A DNA stretch of 64,000 nt from assembly GCA_019155185.1 (NCBI GenBank), contig CM032802.1:11632501-11696500 (forward strand), read 5' to 3'. Every line of letters starts with the position of its first letter. The stretch's first letter is position 1. A program made the position numbers and the translations under genes. The stretch comes from Beaufortia kweichowensis. Its lineage: Eukaryota; Chordata; Actinopteri; Cypriniformes; Gastromyzontidae. The notes under the pieces were generated by a model. That model did not search any database. It was not told the origin of the DNA and worked only from the letters and a program-made list of their open reading frames with translations. Positions 12,121 through 25,100 of this stretch are shown here, one piece after another.

Positions 12121-12410
12121 CTTTTTCTGTTTATTTTTTTGGTCATGCATTCAGTATCGGCTGTTCCAGTGATTTGGAGTTTTCTTCTGCTCCAATTTAA
12201 TTTCCACAAGCATGGTGAGTAGGTTTTGATTTGTTTCTGAAGATTGCATGGCTAATTGAATCTCTCCTGACGGTCTGCACCCTCAAAGTATTGAGGCATG
12301 TTACGGTTCTGTTTCTGACACTAATCATCTAAAGATGTGTATGTGCTGTTGCTGTTTCTTCAGGTCATACATTCAGTATCAGCTGTTCCAGTAATTGGAG
12401 TTCTTCTGCT
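12020..12410 (+). repeat. Tandem duplication, about 160-bp conserved unit, two copies
   Basis: Copy 1 (about 12020-12182) and copy 2 (about 12247-12405) share 'aatctctcctgac.gtctgca', 'ctcaaagtattga', 'tctgtttctgacactaatca' and 'cattcagtatc.gctgttcc'. Each copy follows a 'tttccaca.gc.tg.tgagt' motif like the unit boundaries of the adjoining minisatellite, so the duplication probably belongs to the same expansion history. Confidence 0.8.
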
Positions 12411-12639
12411 TCAATCTAGATCTTTGCTGATTTTTATAATGGGCAAGTACTAAATGTAAAACAAATCTCAATTTTATTCTCCACATGGTTCTTTCCTTGG
12501 ACTCCCTTTTCCCTTGTTTGTGTTTGGGTGAAACTTTAATGTGAACTGCACAATAAAAGTTTTTTTAAGACTATATTTAAAGTAAAGAGCATGTTGAATT
12601 TCTACAATGAACTGCTGTTTTTAATTTCTGTGTCTGAAT

Positions 12640-13570
12640 TCTTTAGGTTACTGGAGACCATCTTAATGTTTGATCTTCGCATGTTCACGTGTCACTACAG
12701 CATAGATGACTGTCTGTGAGTATCATGTCTGTTCCTGCAGACTGAATTACACTAGAGACAAAATACTTAAATGCTTTTTAACTGCATGATTTTGACTTTA
12801 TAGTGTACAAATAGGATTTGCCACAACTGAAACTCTTCATGGACCACAAATCCAACCCAAATGAGGTCTCCAGAGACCATCAGACCAACAGTGGTGTGTC
12901 CAGCTTGATGTATTGATGAAGACCTTCTGCCAGTATTGGCTAGACAGACACTTCATTCATCACTGTCTGTACCAAGTCTGTCTACTTCAAGGAAAGACTC
13001 CTTGGATGGATTTCTGCACTTTGTTTCTCACTGCTTTCAGCACTTCTTGTGGTTTTGCAACTTCCCTGTTTTAAACTTGTATATAAAAACTTTCACTTGG
13101 GTAATGTAGCTTGTTTATTGACTTTTGTGGTGTAGTGTTCAGATTTTGTAGCCTTTCTCTTATGGCAGTTAATTCCATTGAACTTTAAGAACCCACACCC
13201 TCCCTCTCATACCTGTTGCATAAGAGATGTTCTTTATTTTCTTTAATTACTCTTTACTGACCCAGCACTCTGTTAAGCTTGGTCTTGCCTTTGTAAACCT
13301 GTCCAGACTCTCCAGCTTGACTTTGCTTTTTGTGCTTGATCGCCTCAGCCCCCACCCTCATTTCCCAGGCTATTTGTGTATTAATTGTGTACAGTTTGCT
13401 CAGCATTCCACAGAACTTGTCAGGTTGCACTAAAGTTTTGTACTTTTTTTTTTTTTTTTAAACATTGGTATATTTGTTCACAGTTATGTACGTTTGCTGT
13501 TGCTTTGATTTTTGCTTTTGTGTTTTTTACTTTTAATGCATTTTAAAACGTATAAATAAAACCTTTACAA
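12640..13570 (+). ncRNA. Possible 3' end of a non-coding transcript
   Basis: Suggestive only. A pyrimidine-rich acceptor ('gaattctttag') precedes 12648, a donor-like 'gactgtctgtgagta' occurs near 12714, and another acceptor-like 'tgactttatag' lies near 12802. An AATAAA lies at about 13554, followed by a GT-rich stretch. No ORF longer than about 70 codons is open across it and none is recognisable. It could equally be unstructured intergenic DNA. Confidence 0.2.
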
Positions 13571-13599
13571 AAACTGGCACTGTTCTTGTACATTTGTTC

Positions 13600-14600
13600 A
13601 TTGTAGGTCATCTTTCACTTGAACTTTCTGACTTCAGAGCAGAATTACTTTTTCCTCTGCTGTTAACATCTTGCGGTAAGTCTTGTCAGTTGTGCTTTTG
13701 GAGATGCATAATTACAAATGCACAACTTGACTATGCTTGGGTTTGTGCTTTGGGTTGATGTTTTAATCCAAAGCAACTAAAAATGTTTCTGACTTTACAC
13801 TTAATTTGCAGTACCTTGTTTCTCATTGCTTGTTTTGTCATTTGAAGTGTTAGTAGTTGTAATTTTGTAGTATCACAGTGTTTTGTTATGCACTGGTAGT
13901 GTGGTTTGTTTATATCTGTTATATCTACCTCAGTTCTAGCTGTTAAAAACACATCTGAACCAGTCTTGGAATTTATTTAAATTACAGTACATGCATATGT
14001 TGGTTTGTGGATGGACTTTAACTTCTCCAACTTTGCTTGATCTTTAAATGAGACTTTTTTAAACTATTGTTACTTTGGCATTGCACTTCAGGTTTATAAT
14101 GAAAAATGTGTTTGTGCCTTGGACACATGGTTTAAACTTTCCTGTTTAGCCAAACCTAATTCTCCCCTCAGTTTGTAATTGCTCAGATGATGTGCATTAT
14201 TAGATGACACATCAGGCTCTGTGATGACATGTGAGTTAATGAAAGATGTAGCGTAGTGTACCTTTTAAGCCCACTTTAAACTTGAGTCAAATTAAAAAGA
14301 GAAAATCATATTTTATGATGCTCATTATTTTAATTAACCCATTGATTAAAACTTCCTTTATGATTACAAGCAAAGAAGAGAGTGAGTGTTATTTTAAGAG
14401 GATTTTAAAAATGTGTTCCTGTTACTTAATATGATGTTTTACTTCTTTCAAACCAATAATTTTTTACATTTTTGTGAATAAATCATGAGGTGGGCTTATT
14501 TGGAACAAATTTGGCCTTAAATGGTGCCATGGTACCAATTAACCCCATGCTAGACTTTCTCATTTATATTTGAAAATGTACATCAACTATTTAATGCATC
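13600..14600. other. AT-rich intergenic DNA
   Basis: I see nothing coding or repeated in this stretch beyond short homopolymer runs. It separates the 12.0-13.6 kb repeat and transcript-like segment from the GPCR relic. Confidence 0.5.
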
Positions 14601-14874
14601 TTGCTTTTTAACAAATTATTTTTCTTTATCTATTTCTAAACCATGTCAATGGTTTGTTGTGGATTATCCAATAACATTTTAGAGTAAGAACTATCATTTT
14701 CCTGTTTGTTCTGATAACTAACGTAAAACTAGCAATGAAAGAAGTTTTAGTTTCCCCACCCAATAAAAATAAATAAAGGCCGCACCAATCCAACAAAAAG
14801 TAAGCCCTAAATTGTTTAGAAGTCTTTCCAAGAATTGTAGGGTGCATATATGATAACTGTGGTCACAGTAGTTA

Positions 14875-15266
14875 TTAGAATGAGATGAAATTCTCAAAAA
14901 CAGCCAAACAACAAAACACCTGGATAAAGAGGAAGAAGAAGAACTGTTCCACCCAGGAAATTAAGTACAACCAACAAAGTGAAAAGAACAAAGTCATACA
15001 ATTCAGTATATAGGAGCTAAACCTTGTGGTCCAGGCAACAACAGAGCAGATCACTTTATAGGGGGTTTGGAACTTCAGAAACGTTACAGGATAAACCTCT
15101 GCCAGGTAACGCTCAATACAGATCAGACACTGAAACAGAGGACGACCAGTGATGGAAAGGTCTATTAGAAATCTCACAAGCAGCCAGAGTTGTGTGTAAG
15201 TGCTACTCAAAAGAGACATGAAAGACTGTAAACAGACAAAAATCTCACAAACAGGTTGAGACTAAA
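14875..15266 (-). pseudogene. Fish orphan (P2Y-like) GPCR relic, TM2 to about TM5
   Basis: The 114-residue open stretch 15219-14875 reads like rhodopsin-class helices 3-5. It contains LFQCLICIERYLAEVYPVTF, where ERY stands in for the DRY motif at the end of TM3, then a TM4-like segment (VICSVVAWTTRF) and a long hydrophobic TM5-like stretch ending FCCLAVFENF. Upstream the frame continues as CEIFVCLQSF but then reaches a stop. The TM2-like FSLNL at 15252-15266 is in another frame, so there is an indel near 15250. There is no N-terminus or TM1, and no clear TM6-7, although 14847-14750 contains a faint KQFRAYFLL continuation. It is intronless, as is usual for such fish receptor families. I infer a dead receptor copy. 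Confidence 0.55.
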
Positions 15267-18200
15267 GGACTGCAACTCAATTTCTTCTCCCTGAGATGAT
15301 AAGCCATATCACTTATGAGTTATAAAATATGCAGATGTATTTAAGTTAAAATGAAAAGTGGATCCTGTTGCAAAAAAGTATAAAAGTGTAAAAGTATAAA
15401 TGTTTTGAGAGTCTACAAAATAATGTATAAAGAGGAAAGAATCACCTGAGGTGTGATATTCTTGTATTCCTGGATGCACTGCATGTAAATGTATAATAAA
15501 TGACATACAAATTAAAAGCAATAAAAAATACAAACAGTACCTGTTGCAAACACTCAATAAATAATAAACTTAAAAAGTGCTAACTAACACTTTCATTTAC
15601 AATAATAATACAATACAATAATAATCAATAAAATAATAATAACGAGCGTTTATGTTTTTTTCCATAAATTTAAAAAAACTACATCAACACAGACATCATT
15701 AATGTAACAAGTAAGACCTGTTATAATGATCAGATACAAATTCTTGAAAACTTTAAAAAATTATATATAATCTAGTGTTAGGTTATGGCTCTGATGTGAC
15801 CCATCCGGGCGCTTAAATCTAATGGATGCGCGGAGACGTGCAGAAGGAGGCGTTTGATGTGGCAGCTGGAGATTGTGAGAATGAGTTGCGACAAAAGCCA
15901 AGGCTTCAGTCTTTCACTCTCTCAGTCACTCATATCACATCCCCGTCGCCGTCATCCCCCCTTACTGACGGACGGAACCCCCACACTGCGCTCCAGGCTA
16001 CACATACAGGGATGTGACACTGGTGCGCATCCCGCCGTCAGTCGCGCAGCAAAGTGGCACGCGTGTCATTCTCACTGACAGACGCGCTCGTCTGCCTATC
16101 CACGTTCCTCCGTTGCAAATGCGAGACATGACTGTGTACTGATGGAGCCACGTCGCAAACAAGACAGCGCAGCAGAAATAAACACATCTTGAGCAATGCG
16201 ATCTGATCTGGATGATGGGGGTTGTTTAGAGAGGGACAGAGAGCGCTTTACGCAGGGGGACGTTTGGGTAACAGCTTTGTTTTGTCCCTTATGTGCGACG
16301 ATGTAAATCTTTGGGAGACGATTTTATGTAGAACTATACGCAATTCCAAGATTTTAGAGGTGATGTCATGTTTTATATACAGTACAGCTACTAAACAGTA
16401 TGTGTGCAGTACATGGAACAGTAACATAAGTAAAAGTAGCACACTGACATATGACGTTGATGTACAATAGTATTACATATTAGTTTCCCATGGTATAAAA
16501 GAGCATTGATATATGTGTAATCTTTAACCCTTTGATATTTAGAGTTTTAATATATATAATATGCTGTAATGTAACACCATTGTGTTTATAGTAGCCTATA
16601 TACATCTCTTTGATGTTTAAGTGCAGAACAGAACAAAATCTTATTTATCTGTATTGAGTTGCTGATGCTTAGGCTACAATCTCATAGATCGATTTCACAG
16701 TTTCATCATTGATTATTTTTCTAATTACCTTGTCAATAGTGTAATTTTATAGGCCATTAGATGTGTCTTTCTACACTGCAGTTGGGGATATTTTTGGAGA
16801 CACATAACACAGGCTATTTAAAAACAAGCGCTCTACTGATGAGAAATAATTCTTTTGTTCTCTTAAAAACAGAGCCATTGACATAAGCTTGCTGACGGAT
16901 GCTGATGCTTTCAATACCTCAGAGACCAATGATGAATTACTGCAGACACACAGCGCTGAGCATGCAAATATGTCCAGCAACGCTCTGATATTGCAGCAGG
17001 GGAGGACAATGTGCTTACATCTAAAAAAAAAGACATCCTGTTTGACTATCTCACTCTGCATTAATTTCTTTTATGATGATTAATAATTCACCTGATTAAT
17101 GTTTAATCTACCACATATATGTGATTTATATATATATTTTGATGTAGGCTGATACATATATTTAAATAGTGCTGAATATATTTTTGTTATGCTCCAGCTT
17201 GTGGCTTGACAGTGAATGTCTTTGCTTTGAAGGTTTTAATGAACATTTTAATATAATATTTAAACACAATTTTTAAAAGGTATTCAAAACAGATGCAAGG
17301 ATCTAAGGCATGGAAGAATGCTATCGTATCAACGCAACATACAGGTATGCTTTAAGACTGTTTATGAACAATAAATATTGTAGTATGGCATCCTTGATGA
17401 TCTGGAGAGCTCTTTACAGGCATCAGTGGTTGTCTATGATGACCGGTAGTCAAGTCCAATGAGGTGCTGGGTAATGCAGACTACCCACTGAAGGGCTTTC
17501 TGGTGTGAGGATGTAGCTACAGCTGTCATATCAGCCTGAGATACAGCAGGTCAGGAAGTACAGGAACTGGGTGAGTAGATGTGTTTGATATGTTTTGTTA
17601 TAATAGATATGTTTTTATTATAGTTTATTGACAGACCCAATAAACATATAAGTGTTTGACGTTCAAAGTTCTTGGTCATCTGATTTATGCTTGCATGCTT
17701 TGACCATAATTGGAAAAAATTAATGAGTCCTCACATGCCCTTGGGTGCACTTTTAATTTCTTTGCTTTTCTTCACACAGTTTGGTAAAACAATGTTTATG
17801 ATGTATATGTTTGTTATTGGAGAATTGATAGACACTTTGTCCTCCTCCAAGCAGCCACAAATCAAGTTAGATTACTCCATCAGTAAGGACAATTAATTGC
17901 AAAAATGCATTTATGTCAGCCATGATGGATTTTTTTCAGAAAATATCCTCCAAATCTCATTAAGTACACCTTTCACCTCAACGGCACACACAACCTTGAG
18001 CCCTGTACTAGAAAGCCAATACACCATTTATAATATACATTTCTCAAGTTCAGTTTCGACTGTATGCCACACCTCTTTTATACTTACACATGTACACTTT
18101 CTCTCTCTTATTTTCTCACCCTTTCTGAACTATCGGAAGAAACGCAGGACAGGCCTACCTGAAGATGGAGTCGATGTGTCCCAGATGTCATGTCTTCTGT

Positions 18201-18775
18201 CAGACGTGTAAGCTGAGAGACAGGAATGGCATGGCCGGTGAAGCCCCAGTGAGCAGGAGGGGTCATCCTTCAGCTCATAGACAGGCTAAGAGACAGCCAC
18301 ATGGCACACATCTCTAAATGACAGCCTGTCACTGACAGGAGATCCACCATACGGCCCTGTCACCCCTCACCTGACTGAACTCGGCCCACTGTACTCTCTC
18401 ACTGAGGGGAGACTTGCGTCACTGTCAAACTAATAGTGGTTAAAGGTGAAAAATTTCCATTTTTGCCATAAGCCCCATCTGTACATCTATATTTTAAGAT
18501 CAAGGCTTAATTATCTATTCAGAACTGCCCATGACCATGTCTTTCCTGTCACAGAGAGGAAGCTGATAGTGGAACTTATGAATGTGGATTAGTAGAAATA
18601 GAAATGCGCTGTGGTCATTTTAATAATATATTTCTTAGGTAAGGATAACTGCACACATAAAATGTCTTGCGGTAGACACACCTGGGCTAGTTTTCACACT
18701 TTTTATTCCAATTAATATTTATCAGGGTAGGTTTATTTTAAGTCAGCCTCTGTAAGTGCACATGTACAGAAAAGC

Positions 18776-19065
18776 TCTTTAACATTATTGTAATATTGCC
18801 TGTAAAATATCTCATTATATGTTATTTAATGCATCTTCAGAAAAATGTCAACGGAAACCCTAAAAACTGCAAAATTAGACAAAAACACAAATTTGTTAAA
18901 ATGCTTAAAACGTCTTTAACATTATTGCAGTATTGCTCAGGATGTAGTGGGGCAGGTTGTCACAGTCTATGGTAACCTATATTTCAATGCAGGGTAACCT
19001 GTAATCAAATATAGGTTATTTAATGCCTTTTCAGATAAATGTTAAACTGAAACCTTTAAAAAATT
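18776..19065 (+). repeat. Diverged tandem duplication
   Basis: 'ctctttaacattattgtaat' ... 'ttatttaatgcatcttcaga' at 18776-18845 recurs as 'gtctttaacattattgcagt' ... 'ttatttaatgccttttcaga' at 18911-19035. The second copy carries about 70 extra bases that include a doubled 'ggtaacct' motif. Confidence 0.55.
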
Positions 19066-21589
19066 CCTTTTGAATTATGTCTTTGAAACCAACGACCAAA
19101 ACTGTTTCTAGAGCTTTCATTATTTCTGAAATTAGACTTTCTTAGTACACCACTGAGATGAAGCCCTTGAAACAACTATTGTCCCAGGTTTTCTTAATAT
19201 GTTCTAAAAAATGCAAAAGTATCATACTGATGTAAAGGAGGCAATACAGGTTTCACTTCACCGCTCACTGCAGTTTTACTGAATTATTGCCAAGTTAAGA
19301 ACAAACATCCTGATTGTGTCATTGATTTAGTAGCACTCAACACTTTCTACAGGGTAAGACTTGTAATCTCTCAGCCTGATCAATACTGGGTCAGAATTAA
19401 TTGCTGAAAATACTTTCTCTAGTTTGTTTTAATCAGCATCATACTCTCTTAATCTCCTTTTTTGCAATACTCCCAATAACATTCCCAAAACATATACCTC
19501 ACCATAGATCTCTTCAAAACAGATTTGTGAGTCTATCGGAGACAAATAACGAGAGTTGGAGGTGAGCCACGCTGTTTTGACACACTGTTAGAACATGATG
19601 TTACAAAGCCAGACACCTGACTTGGGAAAAAGGTCATCTGTTCATCATAGATCAAAGCGGAGGACAGCACCTCTCAAAACAGTGGCAGAGAGAGAGAGGC
19701 AGGAGGAGATAAAATGAAACCTTCACAACGGGACTGATGGACATGTGGCTCATATACATCCCTCCTGTGAGCTGTAGGGAGGGTGGGTGTCCTGCTGGCA
19801 GATGTCCCTTCTAGTTTTAGATGCTAGTTGACAAGCTTGCTCTGAGGTGGGGAGGACCAAGGAGGTCTGGGTAACAAGACAGTCCTTTAATGTGTTGCCT
19901 AGACGTTGTTTTGCAACCACACAATTGAGAAAACAGACATACCTGAATAGCTTGGATTTACGCTTGCTGGAGCGTAATAATATATATTGCTAAAAAAATA
20001 AATTTCCAAAAAGCAAAAAAAGCTAATTTCCAAAAATTTAATTGAACAAAATCAAACAAAAAGTAAACACATTTCACAAAAGCTGTTTAATAAAATTTTG
20101 CTTATTTCATTCTCCATACTTTAGGTTTAAATTAACATTAACAGCGTATTGCTGTTCAGATGTGCATGTGTGTGCATATTTAGATAAATATTTGTTTTAA
20201 TGTTTGTTTTTTGTTTGTAGCACAACATATGCGTTTAGTTTTGACCTCAGTCAACAAACCCTCTACTTCCCATTCAGTGAGGACCAATGCAAGGATGTCA
20301 CGAGCAGACCTTGGCTTCCATTTGATTTATGTTGCTCTAAAAGTAAAAATCAAAGATCCTCTCTAATGCAGCTCTGTGGCAGTGGGGATGATATATGATG
20401 CAGCCGGGCAGTTAAATGAGAGCACTATGTCTTTGCCTGAGTTTTAATGGCATGGTCAGAAGTCTGACCCCACATCTGAATGACTTTACAGTACTTAAAA
20501 AGACATCCACAGACAGTGCTGATTTGTAAAAGAAAAGCTTTAGGGCAATCTTGTGTTGGCCACACAGTCCTGATTACTTGAGAGATGGTATGCAGGAAAT
20601 TCAACTGCAACACAAATTGTTCTTTTATTGGGTTCTTCTGAATTGGACAGCAGGATGCAAAAGAATACACAGAGCTGCTGCAGAACTTTGAAGAATTTTA
20701 ACTTGACTGAAATAAAACAGCACCAACAACAAAACCTTAAGAATAAAATGAGTATGCAAAAACGGTCATTTATTTTTATAGTGGCAAACTTTCAACAATC
20801 CATGCAACACAACTGAATTACAATAAGACATAAACATAGTTTACCTATTTTAATAGCATACGCTATTATACTACAACATTTCAAGATATTTCTAATGCAC
20901 ACCAACGGTCTGTTAAGTCCTTTAGTATTGCACAACCTAATAAAATAAATATTGTCCTTAAAAACGATTATTTATACGTTATTACGACTAGTTTTTACAT
21001 TTCCACTAACCAAACAAATTCTTCTAGTATGCGCATGCTCAGATGACAAACGCCAAACGTGCAGTGGATGAAACTTTACGTATCTGAATTTTATTAAATA
21101 ACTATAGATATTTACAACTTTTAGCATGATTACAATTATTATGTTGATAAGAATTATTTTCTCCTCTTTTATTAAGGTTTTTAGCAATAGCATTAGCAGG
21201 TGAACAGGTAACGATGTAGGTCTTAACGGAACGGTTGTTTACTTCTGGTAGACCTGATTTTTACAACTTCAAAATAAAATAAATTGTTCTTTTAGGTGCA
21301 CGGGTAGAAGAAAAGACGTTTGATTGCCTTAAGATAAATGGCCGTGGTTGATTAAGCTTGCTAACTACAGAAGTTTGTGTCTGATGTATTTGGAAAGAGA
21401 AAACGCACACTGTTGTATTGATCGATGTCGTTTTGCGCTCCGATAGGACAATTTGACAAGGCACAACAGTTCCCTATCACACTGCGTATTTTTTTTTCAC
21501 TATAAAAAAGGTTAGTTAACTTGCTTTCAGCGTAGGCTTTTTTGTTTGCGTCTTTCATAAGCGATATTGGCGGTGTCTCAAAACCTAGT

Positions 21590-22159
21590 TATCTTCCTAC
21601 CTAGACAACAGCGTGTTAGACTCGTGGGCGTGGCTGTTTGCATTTATACTCTGCGCTATTTTTAATACGTCTCTACGCTTTCGTCAGCAAGCGTTTATCC
21701 ATCCCGTGGCGTTTCTGTTTTGCTCCCAGTCGCTTTGATGTGTGCGTTTGTTAAACGTCTATCAAGTTAAAACTTTTCAAAATGCCCCGTGCGTAATGAT
21801 CCATTATGTTTTTACACGCAAGAACGCGTCCCGCTGTTTGACGCCACCTTACTTGAGGCTTTTGGGCAGAATCAGTTGCTTCGCACTTTTGAGTGACGTG
21901 ACAAAGTCGTAGCGCGCGCGCGACTAGGCGTTTACTGTCCTGCCGCGCAGTTCCCATCATCACTCCAGCTCATGGGCTTTAAACAAAGAATACCGCTGAA
22001 CACGGAGCACCTGGGCTTTCTCATGTGCCAAATGCGAAGTAGTGTAGATTTACTGAATGCGCTGTACTGTTCTTAAAAGGTGACACTGCTGACTGGGACC
22101 TTATACAGTAAATATCGTCTATCGGGTTCGCGTATAGAGACGCACATCCGCGAGCAAGT
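21590..22159 (+). promoter_or_regulatory. CpG-rich putative tshz3 promoter and 5' UTR
   Basis: This segment directly precedes the tshz3 initiator ATG and is clearly richer in CpG than its surroundings (GCGCGCGCGCGAC near 21912, CGCGTCCCGC near 21826, TTCGCGTATAGAGACGC before the ATG). No TATA box sits at an obvious spacing, which fits a CpG-type vertebrate promoter. The start site cannot be fixed from sequence alone. Confidence 0.5.
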
Positions 22160-25100
22160 ATGCCGAGAAGAAAACAGCAGGCGCCGAAGCGCGCGGCAGG
22201 TAAGTTTATATTTCACAACAGCTCACCTGTTTTTATCTACGTATGTGTGACCGTGTCTGTGAAAACTAGGCTAAAGTCTCAGAATGAAATAATAATACAA
22301 GATAAGCATCAAAGTTTTGATGATGATTTCACCTATAATAAGCGTTATGGTTTTAATCTTTGATATGTCATTACTTAAGATACCAAGGTTATATTTTCAC
22401 GGAACGTTCTTTGCATTAGGATGATTTTATGTGGAAAACTGTAAATCACAAAAATTGACTTCAGCTGGGTTTTCACAAGCAGGGTCACATTTGTGCTCTA
22501 TGATTTGTGCTGCTACTTGTCAATCTGAGATTTTAATCAACAAAATAACATGTTGTTTTGGTTGGCTACATTACATTGTTTGCATGATTAAAGACATTGT
22601 TTATTTGGCTTTAATTGCTTCTACTATTATTTTTAAGCACTTTTTATGCTTCGCGTACTGAGACTATACAGACTCTTGTAACTTCTGTAGAAGTGTAAAC
22701 CCTCTGAAACTGGCTTTATGTTAAGTATAACATTCTATCTGTCTGCTTAATAGAATAGATCCTAGCCTATTATTTACAAAGAGGTGGAGTTCTAGGGCAT
22801 TTTATATTTATAGCAGAGCTCTTTGTAACAGAGATACAAAGCCATTATTATATAGCCTTCACTGTTTGTGTATGTGTGCGTTTGAGGCAGAGATGATGTG
22901 GAGTTTAATGGAGGGGTATGGCTTGCTCTGTTAGACTAGCCTGTCAGAACAGCTTTGTCTCATGTTAGATTTAATTGTTATCCTTGTGACAGCCTCATCC
23001 ATCAAAGGCTTTAATGGTCAATCAGAGCAAGGCCATGTGAGTGCTCTCCTTCGTTTTCCCATAAGCTTGTCTGGGCTTTTATTTCATCAGTATGCTTCAC
23101 CAAACTACACCCATAGATGTTCTGCAAAGTGGTGACTGTGTGGTTTACAAGTAGGAGTTTATAGTGCGTAGGTATGAATGCATTTTGTGATGTGGTTTCA
23201 AGATGAGCTGTGTGTCAGTCAAACGCACTTTCTAGTTTAATCATTTACTTACAAAAAACTAGCTTGATAATGGATGAATTTTAAACATACACTCCTTAAT
23301 CACTAATCATTAAGCTGGCTTCGTAATGAAGATTTCAGAAGCATTCAATTCTCCCTCTCTACTTTTGTCCTGAAGGTTCGCAGTGCTCCTTAAAAAGAAA
23401 CATTTTGCTTCGTTTAATTTGAGCTCACCTAATTAGCTAATCTTGATGGATTCCTGACAGGTGTCATGATGGGAGATGACAAGCTATGCGTCTGTCACCA
23501 AGTCATATTAGATTTCTGCTTCCTTGATGTAATCAAGTTGATATTAGCCACTCCTGCTGGCCTTTACTATTGCCTTAACCTAATTTAGCACCTTTATGTG
23601 ACAAATGAGGTTTTGGTGCCTGTCTGTAATCTAGAACACGTGGAAGCACCTACAGTTTTTCTGGAGAAATGGACATTTTCATCTGTCTGTAAGGCTTTGA
23701 GCCATATTTAGAATGACAGATTATAGACATCAAATCTATTTTGAGAGTTGTATTCTGTTAGATCAGTGTCTCTGCGTGTGGGTTGATAATGTGAGTTAAT
23801 TGGACATGTCTCCGCAAGTCTCATGGGCCATCCTGGCCAAAAGCTTCTCAGAGGCAGCTCCCACGCCACTTTTGGGCACATTTCCAGGTCCTCTATTGTC
23901 TTTTTCTGAGGGTAAAATCAGTCGCTGTCAGATCTGAGGTGTAAGGCAGGTCATCCAGACAAGCAGCCATCAGTCATGCGTGCATGTGACGCAGCAGACG
24001 GGTTTGATGGTGGCAGTGATGAAAGGGCAGGAAACCGTAGAGGCCCGCTGTTCCCTAATCCCAACCAGTGTCAACATACCTCTCCAGCCAGGCATGCCTG
24101 TAATCACTGCCAACAGCTTTGAAACTGCTGCACCCCATTGATTTACACAGCGGCAGATCTGTCTTTGAGTAGAAAAATTAAACTAATCTTACACATGTCT
24201 GTGTCCACATTTCACACATGCACAAAGGCAGTGTGAATTAAATGGTACTATGATTTTAATGCGTTCCTACCCTAAAGCACTGTGTTCTTCTTGTGATTGA
24301 TCTTTTGTAGTTAATGTCTTTGTAGATATTTAGTTAGTAGCTAAAAAAGTCATAATTTTTTTAACAAAATTGTATCTCCATCGAGCCAAACATTGAAAAT
24401 GATAACAGACATAATTTGTAGAATACGTCTTACTATCCAAACTTTTATTTGAACTCCAACTCCACTGCGGTTGTAAACTTATATGAATGTTTCTTTGGTG
24501 GGTTAACAATGAAGACATCAATCTTCTGTTAAGAAGAGGAGAATCCATCTCTTTTCTCATGGGAGGTGGCTTTTAGCTTGCGGTCCATTTTAGAAAAATG
24601 AGTCAGTCTAGTTCTCAGGGGTCTAGAAACCGAACCCTGGTGGAGAAGATCAGCACAATGCCAAACCGTCAATTACCCTTTCAACAGAGCCGTTAATCAC
24701 ACTGCCACCCTTTACTTCTGGCATCCTGACACATGTCATCTATCACGCAGGCTTTCCGAGACGCAGAGGGAGGAAAGAAAGAGGAGAAATATCGTTCAGA
24801 ATTAGACTGAAAAAGCTGGAGAGAAAGTTAGGAAAAAGCAGATTGAGATGCAGGTTAGATGTTTAAAAAAGAAAAGGGGGTGGTTCTGCAAAGGGATTGC
24901 TATTAAACTAAAGGAAAATGACAGAGGTGATAGAATTGAATAATTTGTTGCACTGCTGAGTTAAGCTGTTAAGTCATTAAGTCACTGAAAGCTCTGTTTT
25001 AGTAGAGACCACAGCTGATGACAGACTGAGATATATTACATGTTGAGCAGGTGAAACACGTTCTAATTTAAGTTAGTGCACGCTAATTTCTGCCATAGTG

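Larger units (their letters stand above)
15300..22159. other. Intergenic region upstream of tshz3
   Basis: No convincing gene. There is a CpG-rich island-like segment at about 15790-16110 and a diverged tandem duplication at about 18776-19065. A second CpG-rich stretch at about 21590-22159 adjoins tshz3 exon 1 (GTAGCGCGCGCGCGACTAGGC near 21908) and probably contains its promoter. Several complex, non-repetitive stretches (for example 18160-18420 and 19720-19900) look like possible conserved regulatory DNA but cannot be judged from one sequence. Confidence 0.5.

Noticed and set aside
15309..15557. Hydrophobic 82-codon minus-strand ORF upstream of the GPCR relic
   Set aside because: Considered as the missing receptor N-terminus/TM1, but it shows no TM1 motif (GN..V) and is composed of AT-rich, Phe/Tyr-biased translation of simple sequence.
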